Positions 55,495-64,000 of a DNA stretch of 64,000 nucleotides are shown piece after piece (position 1 is the stretch's first letter; every line of letters starts with the position of its first letter). Source of the stretch: Owenia fusiformis (taxonomy: Eukaryota; Annelida; Polychaeta; Sabellida; Oweniidae); the NCBI GenBank assembly GCA_903813345.2, contig CAIIXF020000002.1:11552150-11616149 (forward strand), read 5' to 3'. The notes under the pieces are model-generated. The model did no database searches and was not told the DNA's origin. It saw only the letters and a program-made list of their open reading frames with translations. The translations under genes were made by a program, and so were the position numbers.

Positions 55495-56450
55495 AAACTT
55501 AAATTTAATAGTCATGATGGTCGTAGAATGGTTGTTATTACAATGAGTTAACTTGATAGTAGTCATAATGGTTGAAGTCAATTTGATTGTAGAAGTCATA
55601 ATGGTTGAAGTCAAGACGATTGAAGTCACAATGAGTGAATTTAAGATAATTGTATATATAGTTAATTGAAGTCAAAATGGTTGTAGTCACAGTGAGTGAG
55701 GTTAATAGTACAATAACGTCATTTCTAAGGGCGATATAGTGAAATATTGGACCGAGGGCTGAAGGCCCAAGGTCCTATATTTCACTATATTGCTCGCAGA
55801 AATGACGTTATTAGTATTATTATATCACCGTTAACGACCAGGACTGAAACAGCAAGAAAATCTTACGCATTGAACGATATCTAATTTCCCGGGGAAAATT
55901 GCCGGTCCAGAATATATTCTAGACCGGTCCATATGGACCACCACGATGACGTCACACATTTCTCAGGTCGATATAGTAAAATAAACGCCTTCTAAACTAG
56001 CACTAAAACCCCTAGAACTGGCCCGGCAAAGTGGTAATAATATGATGTAGTCATAATGGTTGAAGTCAAGACGATTGAAGTCACAATGAGTAAATTTAAG
56101 ATAATTATATATAGTTAATTGAAGTCAAAATGGTTGTAGTCACAGTGAGTGAGGTTAATATGATGTAGTCATAATGGTTGAAGTCAAGACGATTGAAGTC
56201 ACAATGAGTAAATTTAAGATAATTATATATAGTTAATTGAAGTCAAAATGGTTGTAGTCACAGTGAGTGAGGTTAATATGATGTAGTCATAATGGTTGAA
56301 GTCAAGACGATTGAAGTCACAATGAGTGAATTTAAGATAATTATATATAGTTAATTGAAGTCAAAATGGTTGTAGTCACAGTGAGTGAGGTTAATATGAT
56401 GTATTCAGAATGGTTGAAATCAAATGGACTGTACTTAATGACTTTAGTCA
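55495..56450. repeat. 117-bp tandem array, interrupted
   Basis: Unit contains TAGTCATAATGGTTGAAGTC, CAAGACGATTGAAGTC and GGTTGTAGTCACAGTGAGTG. Good copies start at about 55592, 56050, 56168 and 56285, with decayed edges. GTTGAAGTC/GTTGTAGTC motifs make a shorter sub-repeat. Split by the 330-base insertion at 55708-56037. Confidence 0.93.
55708..56037. mobile_element. 330-bp insertion with TAATA duplication and hairpin
   Basis: TAATA precedes (55703-55707) and ends (56038-56042) the insert, and removing it restores the array sequence GGTTAATATGATG. The left third is a hairpin: AATAACGTCATTTCT ... ATATAGTGAAATAT against ATATTTCACTATAT ... AGAAATGACGTTATT, with GGGCTGAAGGCCC at its tip. Non-coding, ends otherwise not inverted. 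Confidence 0.88.
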
Positions 56451-56940
56451 AGATGGTTGGCATTTTATCCAATGTAATCTATCTCATATTTCTTAGGTCT
56501 CTTCATTTATTCATATTTTTATTATTTATTGAAATGGAATGGTTCATTAGATGTTATTCATATTGTTTAATGTTTAAAATTGCATGCACTACAACTCATA
56601 TACAGTATATTTAATGTTTAAAGCTATATGAAGAAGGTGTATGTGAAATATGATCTGCATTAAGCTTAGGTGACATGACATTGTAAAGTGTGACCCAATT
56701 AGAAAGTAGGTAACACATACACATGTGTAATGAAACAATATTTCATTATTTAATCAATAAATTCCTGTATAATTTTCAAAAATTGAATATTTCATTTTCA
56801 TGTTGCCCATTGCTAATGAACTCCTGTTCACCTCAATAGAATGAATTCTGTTTATAATACGTATATTGTATCTGTCTCAACTGAGATGCCCCCTGTTTAC
56901 ATAAGATACAAGGACTTCCATCACATATATAACATATACT
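56451..56940. other. spacer, nothing recognised
   Basis: AT-rich; no gene supported. Confidence 0.4.
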
Positions 56941-56944
56941 ATAT

Positions 56945-57235
56945 CTCCAGATATAGATAACAGTTATTGCAAGAGGCACTTCCCAGAGAAATTCCATTAT
57001 TAATGCAGGTAAGAAAAACTCAGTGAAATGATTGTACAATAGGATGCAGAATAATAAGAAAACATAATAGGTTAAACTCGCTAATTTTTGGAGAATTTAG
57101 GGAAATGACAGGAACATTTCCTTTTTATAAACACTAGACAATAGTTAGTATTAAGAGGCACTTTCCAGAGAGATTTCATTCACTACAGGAATTCCATTGT
57201 TTTCAGGTAAGAGAAATATCAGAGTTATTTTTGAA
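56945..57235 (+). repeat. ~190-bp duplication carrying CAG-GTAAG junctions
   Basis: AGAGGCACTT(C/T)CCAGAGA(A/G)ATT recurs at about 56972 and 57155. Each copy ends in a fused acceptor-donor: AATGCAG-GTAAGAA (57008/57009) and TTGTTTTCAG-GTAAGAG (57206/57207). The second fits the recursive splice site consensus. Confidence 0.55.
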
Positions 57236-57659
57236 ATACCAGTTCATTGTTTTCAGCATTTTCAGCATTAATTTTAATCAGGTCATCGTAATAGTGCTTA
57301 TGACATTGAAAAGAAACATAATTGCTATTTGAAAAAGAAGCAGATTGGAGGGATGATTTAATACAATAGTACCAATGCCTATTTCCGATTGGTTGGAAGG
57401 ATCATATGGCAAATATTATTGTAATTATAACTGTCATAAATTGTTATTAGGGTTATTCCTGTATAGTTATTGCTCTTAATGTCGTAATTACAAAATGGGC
57501 ATGATATTTAGAAACACATACATAGGTGATGTCATCTCCACAAAGCACATATACGTACATATATTCCCCAAGTTGTTACATGAAAGATGAGCCGACATTG
57601 AAGATCAATTTTAATGTGTATGGCATCAGTATGGCATGTTTTTCCATGTTATGATTATA

Positions 57660-57755
57660 TCTTTTTATGCCATCACCACAAGTGGTAACATATTGTTATA
57701 GTCTCCAACATTTTTATGGACAGCATTCAGTGTATGTAACAAATGGCAGGTGATG
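57660..57755. mobile_element. GTCACCAC-ended dispersed repeat, copy 4
   Basis: ATGCCATCACCACAAGTGGT, then ACATATTGTTATAGTCTCC, then TATGTAACAAATGGCAGGTG. Block order matches 34.9 kb and, inverted, 7.2 kb. Confidence 0.6.
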
Positions 57756-57782
57756 TTAATACCTTGGTATTTCTTGTGATTT

Positions 57783-57850
57783 TAGTACACCTATGCCAAG
57801 TTGTGGTACACCTATGTCAAGTTGTGGTACACCTATGCCAAGTTGTGGTA
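57783..57850. repeat. 23-bp tandem repeat, 3 copies
   Basis: GTACACCTATGCCAAGTTGT plus GG, three copies with one C/T difference. Confidence 0.9.
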
Positions 57851-59100
57851 TTCAAAGTGAACTGAAGACTTTTGTTTTTATCTATCACTTTTTAAGTAGC
57901 CAAGGGGTCAAGTATCACATCAATATCTTCAAATCATTCATCAAATTAGATTGCTTCAAAATAAGCTGATAATTCTAGACTATAGTTGTTTAACCAGAAT
58001 GATATCCCTTCAAAATCTATATCTATGGTCCGTTGTGCCAATTTTCACAATAATGTGAAAATGACATCATCCATTCTTAACCCAATGAATTATATCTATG
58101 ATCTTTGATAAAGTCAAGCCTTGCTAGTATTTGGAGATAATCTTTCAACTGAAAGAGCAAACTGGTGTGAAGTGTGGTAAGGAAGGGCTCGTAATATTAT
58201 TGTGACATTATAAAAAGGCATTAATAAGTGAAACATGAATGCCTCTTTTCCAATATTGGTCAGGTTTATAAATCCCTGATATCTTATATGTCTTCTTATA
58301 TATAGAAAATCACACATTCATGTAGAAGGTTTTAAACCGATTTTTGTCTTTCCGTTCTAGGCACTGATTAGTGTATATTAATTAATATGGAACATAACTC
58401 CCATTATATCATGTTCTGTATCATATTGCCAATTAACACATAAGCCAGAATATTCTCAGATTTTTAATATTTCTCATTTTTGTTTCCTATTTTGATGTAA
58501 TGCGGATTATAAGAGTATCTGCATAGGTGAGCACTGATCTAAACTGCAAATATTTTTAGATTTCAGCAGTTGTGGATCATCTTATTGACACCCATGTTTT
58601 TTATCGCACTTTAAAAAGCACTTTTTGCTGTCATCTTGTGGTGACGTGTGGTGTGGTGACGTGTGGGTGTGCAGATGTGTGTGTATGCAGATGTGTGATC
58701 AGGCACCACATAAATCAAACCTTGTCATTTAAATTCCAAGAAAATTTTTACACATTTAGGAGCAGACTTAGTGCCAAGATCTTAGGATTAGGGCATGCTG
58801 GGTAAAGTACATGGTTACTATTTTGCTCTTCAAAGTGCGATAATTATCACTGTGTCTTTTTTGTTTTATTTTTTAGGTTCATAGATAGGTTCATCTATGA
58901 AATCTGGGTTATTCCTCCTCTCGTGGCATATAAACAGCTTACATCACCATGACAACAGTCAGTGATTTTTGTTGTGTTGTTGTCACTGACAACCATGCTT
59001 ATTCTAAGACTACCTTCATCAACTTGGTAGCATGTTAGGAGATAGAATTATCATAGCAATAGACAAAATTATTAATTCAAGCTTCATTTTTCTGTTTTTA
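57851..59100. other. intergenic or intronic, nothing firm
   Basis: AT-rich. A GTGTGG/GTGTGCAGATGTG low-complexity patch lies near 58640-58690. No gene supported. Confidence 0.4.
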
Positions 59101-59226
59101 GTGCCACCTGTCCAAGATACAGAGATAATGGCTACCTCACAATGTATTCAACACCATGGTAGCATATCAACAGATAATTTCCCATGGCAACAGAATACAA
59201 ATCTGCAGAATTCAACTTATAATTAG
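59101..59226 (+). CDS. candidate coding exon ending in a stop
   Basis: Acceptor TTTTTCTGTTTTTAG precedes 59101 and a strong donor GTGAGC follows 59226. The segment is open for 41 codons in one frame (starts PPVQDTEIMATSQCIQHHG, ends NLQNSTYN) and stops with TAG exactly at the donor. An internal ATG with A at -3 and G at +4 (59128) would give a 32-residue peptide. Polar composition rich in Gln, Ser, Thr and Asn resembles a protein C-terminus. With no partner exon found, gene identity is unknown. Confidence 0.35.
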   Translation: MPPVQDTEIMATSQCIQHHGSISTDNFPWQQNTNLQNSTYN

Positions 59227-62200
59227 GTGAGCATTTTAAGTTAAGCCAAGAAGAGAAAAACAAAATATCATATTTATTTATGGATATTGTTTGTTTTGTA
59301 ATAAATTAAAAAAAATCTGAACATGAAAATACTGATTCATGACAATACCAACTTTATACAAGTTCTAAAATTAATCAATTTATGGACTTGGAGATTGTTA
59401 AAAGATGTCATTATCTAAACTCAGTGGATTATGAATATATAACAGCATAATAAAGCAATGACCACTGGATGATGAGTCTTTTAACAGAATTATAAGAGTC
59501 ATCGGTGATTAATGTAGAGTAATTCAAGATTTTCAGGTCTCAATAAGTAATTAGGAATCCAATAACTGTCAATTGCCAAGATGTGTCATTTCTTACATAT
59601 AGATACTTTAATTTTGCATAATTTTGAAATTGTCTGTCCTAGTAATAGGTTAGATATTGCTTTTTACCTCTGAGATTCAGGGAGAAACGCGGTGGAAATG
59701 AAATTAAAAGACAATGACTAAGGCAAGGCTAGTTTAGATGATTCTGTATCATATCTCCCATTGATTCCATTTTAAAATGTCATAAAATCACAATGTCAAA
59801 CTGAGTGCATTTAGTAAATGATGTGAATGTTTCTCCTAAATTTATTCATCAGCAAGCATTTTAGTTAATATAAACAGATTTTTTGCTGATGATTATGCAG
59901 TTAACTTGATTGCTGATGTTTATACAGATCTGAAGTCAGTTTGAATCTTAGCTGAATTGTAGCAATCCTATCTTGACTAAAAACCTATTACAACAATGAA
60001 AATGCTGGCTGCAAACTGTACTTGGTTTACAGTACTTGGCACATTTACTTCACATGAGGGAAATATCTGAGTTTTTCAAGCATCCTGACCTAATTAAAAT
60101 GCAGTTATGATCCTTGTAGAATGCATTGTCATTCATTATTAGCATAATATTAACCTCTTGAATCCCACTCTAAAATCGGTGTGAAACCAGACAATTTTAT
60201 TTTTTGCCAACTTTTGACATTATACCACATACTACATTTAGTGATATCTGTCGTCAGAGATCATTTCTACATATTATAAAAGTTATTTTGTGTAAATTGG
60301 ATGAAATTTGTTCAAATTAGAACAATTTTAGTAAAATGATTACCTTAGGTGATGAGAAATCTTGTTACTCTGAGTCAAGAGGCTAAAGAGGACCTCAAAT
60401 AAGCTTTACCTGAGAATGGTTTCCAATTATTTTTAAGGATTTGGTAGGGGGAGGGGGGTGGTAAGAGGCAATAGTGCAATGGCTTAATTGATTTTTAAAA
60501 TGGCATTGAAGAATTCATGACTTCCCTAAATTGTCTTTTACTGCATTTCTTGATTTTCTTCCTTCCTTTTTTCACTTAGGCCATAAGAAATAGATTCTTT
60601 GTTTTGGGTCCTAGCAAAATCCTAATCATGCAAGGGTACAAGGAAAACAAACACTAACTCAAGAAAAAACACAAACTTGTTTGCTGAGAAATGTATACAT
60701 TGTATGGGCATAAAAAGGGATGACATACCAATTTGCAGTGATTACAAACATTTTATGCAATATATTTAAACATGGCTATTATTCAAAGGTAAAAAATAAG
60801 AAAATACACAATGTATGCCAAAGTAATCAATAACACGTACTGTCAATTTTGACACATATCAAATTATCCGCCATTTCATCTGATGTAGAACGAAATGCAA
60901 TGGTACTTTCAGGCCCTTGTGATTGCTATTTGGATGTGGTTGTTTTTTCTGATTTACTCAAAATAGTGCAAGCAAGGGGATGCAAAACAAAGAATCTACT
61001 TCTTATGGCCTTAATTCATAAACACTTTTATTTGATTTAACAGAAAATCAATACTTGAATCAAACTAGATTCAGGAGACGATCTTTGACCTTTTGAATGT
61101 GATAGTATTATCATTTAATTTCATATGTTTCCAATAATCAAATGTTAACATTTCATTTTTTCACTTTTGTTTCACAGTATAATTTCCCTAAATTTTAATC
61201 TTAAAAGTTGATAACAAAATAAGTTAAATGATTTTTATGAGTTGTTATATTGTTTGTGTGGTTCAAATGTGATATTCTCACATTGACTAAGTGAGACATC
61301 TATTAGACAGTCTCGTAATATAATTGCATTCCAGTTTTAGAGCAGCACAGTTAAGTGTATCATTCATTCATCAAGTAAAACATATTAGAAATTCTCATGA
61401 AATCTCAAGGGGGATTGGAAGCCATTATTCAAACTCAATCTTCCATTGGCTGGCATGGATTAATTTAATAAGAATATTTCTAAAAGGTTCTCTTTGGACC
61501 AGGTTTTTCATTGGAAGATGGACATTACGAATATTATCCTTGTATTGGCAGTTCTAGTCTTTAAAATATGAGTTATATTGTTACTAAATTAATCATGCCC
61601 AGCAACGGATGAACGAGCTTGAATAACAGCTTCCATTCATCCTTGTGAAATCTAAAAGAATATTTTAAAAATATTATATCTGTTACATGATACAAGAATA
61701 TTCATGACAAATTTATGATCATGAATCATTCGTAAACACCATGACAATATGACTAACATAAGAATCTGACATAAGTCTCACTGATATATAGTTTTTCACT
61801 ATTTGTGAAATAAACTCAGAAAAATTGCAATTGCTGAACTATATTATTATAGTACTAGAATGATTGACTTTCTTAGTTTATTTATTTTGGAATGCCTGAG
61901 TGATTTTTGAATCATATATCTTTCTAGTGCAGTCAATGCATAATTGTAAACAAATTAATTTTTCATTACAGTTAGGGAAAATATTGTAACATTTATGTCA
62001 TGGCTGTCATATATATTTGTCAGGGTAGGGTATATTGAACTTGAACTGTTTGCATGTTGGTTGTGCAGTTTGACCTACTTTATCAGGGTTTCTAGATATT
62101 ACTTTTTATATGTAAGTCCTTTGGACTTAAATTCTTTGTTTCCCATCAGCGAGCGTGTGCATGACTTCCTGCTTTTTAAAAAACAAACAAAATTATTCAC

Positions 62201-63898
62201 CGGAAAAGTGCAAAAGATGTCCACTGGACCAAAATTTCAGCAATCCTGTGCATATTATGCATATATGGGCCTCCTTGAATTCTGAAAGTATCAAAAATTC
62301 TCTCAATAGGTAGGACCACTAAACAAACATTGGTTTTTGGAAGTTTTAATAAGTGTAACATTCAACAATTAGGCATATTTCTCATCTGGGGAACCGCTAG
62401 CAATGAATTTTACTCCTCTGCTGATATGACGCTAATAAAACTACAGAATTTGATTCGGATAACAACAGGAGATAGGAAATAAGACTTTACTTAGTTTTGC
62501 ATTCAACAAATATGTTGATTAAAGGTCAGTAAAGTTTCAAAGAATATTTTTGGCTCATATTATTCCTTGTTATGTGTATTTTTTAAAACCCCTTATATGT
62601 GCAAACTTTTATTTTATTTTTTCCATAAATGTGATTTCCACAATTATTTTTGGTAGAATTTAAACATTTTTGCCTAATTTTTGCACTTAATATCTAAAAT
62701 TAGATGACCTGATATGTTAACACCTAACATGAATTCTATAAGAGTTAGACCTAGATATTTCAATGAATTGGTTTTAAACTTGAGGTGGAGTTGCTTTAGT
62801 TAAGTTTATAAGGACTGTTTAAATATAGCATCATGTTTTATTCGCTTTTGGAAGAAGTCTTTGGACACTTTTCAAATATACAAATATTTATTTTTGCCCA
62901 AATCTGAGAAGGTTTGTAAATTTACTTCTTTTTTAAAAAATGATGTGCGTCATTCATCCGACTTTTAAGCTTTCATTGGTAATCACCTGAATATTTCAAT
63001 ATTATTTTAGTTCACATTCTTTAAACTTTCCCCTTTTTATGCGAAATAGTTCTGAAAAAATATTGGAAAAAAGTATGTTGAATAGACAAAAGCTGATAAG
63101 TACATATATAATATATGAACTGGAAAATATGAATAGCGCTTTGTGAGTGAATAAAGTTCAACATTTCTTTATGAAAGCATTGATCGTGATTTAAACAGGA
63201 TATAGTTAAAGAAAGAGAGAGTTTGCATGTGTGTCAAAACTTATTTTGAATACTTGAATTAAAACTGTCCCAGAAAGAGTTCTGCAGCAGTATTCTGTGT
63301 GCCCCCCCCCCCCACTACCTGTATGTTTTATTTATTAAATACAAAACAATATCTCAGAAATTTGACATCAATGATCATCAGTGATTGACTGATCGGAGTA
63401 AATTGACCTGAAGACAATAAAGATATTTTTGGATGAAGTCACATTTACATGTATTGTTAAATATTGAAAAGTCCCTTGTTAACTAAATTGGCAGTTCTAA
63501 GCACAAGACATGTAATAGGCAACTACTTCAAAGCACTTCACCACATAATTATAAGTTAATGTCATTTGTCAAATCATTTGTTATACTCCCCCTTCAAAAT
63601 TTTGCAATTTAGATTATAGATTTTGCAATTAAAAAATAATGGATTTTGCTAATATTGCATCAAAAAATTTAAATTTACAAAAAGAACATTCAAGAAGCAG
63701 GTAATGAAATATTTTGTTTTTGCGATTTTATACCAGTAAAAAATTTCAAATTTTTTGTTTTTGCGCCAGATTAGGAATGACATCGATTTTGCAAAATTGC
63801 ATTGCGATCGTAGAAACTCAAATCTCTGGGGACAGGTTATAGTAAGAGGGTAGCATAGATAACTGATAGGAATCTGGGGTCTATTTCTCTAAGATTAT
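59227..63898. other. 4.7-kb gene-poor stretch
   Basis: No supported gene, RNA gene or transposon ends. Several 60-96-codon frames (for example 61324, 61995) have no motifs and composition typical of AT-rich non-coding DNA. G-rich patch near 60450 and a run of 12 C at 63302-63313. Confidence 0.5.
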
Positions 63899-63922
63899 TA
63901 AAGTTACTAATTAGTAACTTTA
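63899..63922. repeat. perfect 24-bp palindrome
   Basis: TAAAGTTACTAA followed directly by its exact mirror. AGTTAC/GTAACT motifs continue to the window edge, so it is probably part of a repeat that runs beyond it. Confidence 0.8.
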
Positions 63923-64000
63923 CTCAATTTAGTAAGTTTCAAAAAGTTATTATATCGCAAATTGTATTTCTCAAAAGTTTGTAACTTTTTAGTAAAATTT

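Noticed and set aside
61324-62285. Two 77- and 96-codon frames
   Set aside because: No motif, no splice context and base composition like the surrounding non-coding DNA.

Overview
The window is AT-rich animal nuclear DNA, most likely from a marine invertebrate. The reasons are split genes with GT/AG junctions, an intronless class A GPCR, many short inverted-repeat transposons with target-site duplications, minisatellites, a tRNA-like Pol III unit and a truncated LINE. There are no operons or bacterial ribosome-binding sites. The species cannot be named from sequence alone. Lineage-specific expansions of intronless peptide-type GPCRs are known in echinoderms, hemichordates and amphioxus, but other invertebrates are not excluded.

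Layout. 1-1.9 kb: CTACCGTAAA-type minisatellite. 3.07-4.42 kb: one convincing complete gene, an orphan peptide-type rhodopsin-class GPCR (+), directly preceded by a broken tandem copy of its own 5' end. 6.4-7.3 kb: tandem array rich in AGGTCA half-sites inside a dispersed repeat. 7.7-9.74 kb: a second gene on the minus strand, assembled here from splice sites and phases (two phase-1/phase-1 exons plus a possible last exon), giving a probable nuclear protein with two SUMO-acceptor motifs. 10-20 kb: mobile elements (hAT-like, a 204-bp MITE with perfect ends, a TA-flanked MITE), a 37-bp x 12 minisatellite and a CpG-richer inverted-repeat element with E-boxes.

21-31 kb: a 3.95-kb TTAA-flanked transposon carrying a LINE insertion with a 13-bp duplication, then foldback elements and ~154-bp and 34-bp tandem repeats. 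32-39.6 kb: a nested TIR element, a 1.9-kb 41-bp satellite with a 246-bp higher-order unit, a large foldback with a ~150-bp perfect-like hairpin, and a tandem pair of foldbacks. 41-54 kb: a recurrent element with ATCCCATCGAA ends, two piggyBac-like deletion derivatives in opposite orientation (both nested in other elements), a tRNA-Ala-like gene and a long polypyrimidine tract. 55-56.4 kb: a 117-bp array interrupted by a 330-bp insertion with exact duplication. 56.5-64 kb: mostly unique, gene-poor sequence with one plausible coding exon at 59.1 kb.

Only the GPCR and the minus-strand split gene are supported as host genes; they point in opposite directions and nothing indicates a shared pathway. 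Most other open frames are chance readings of repeats. No coherent new multi-gene system is visible. The most unusual content is the readable insertion history (insertions within insertions) and several sequences hidden from simple ORF calling.
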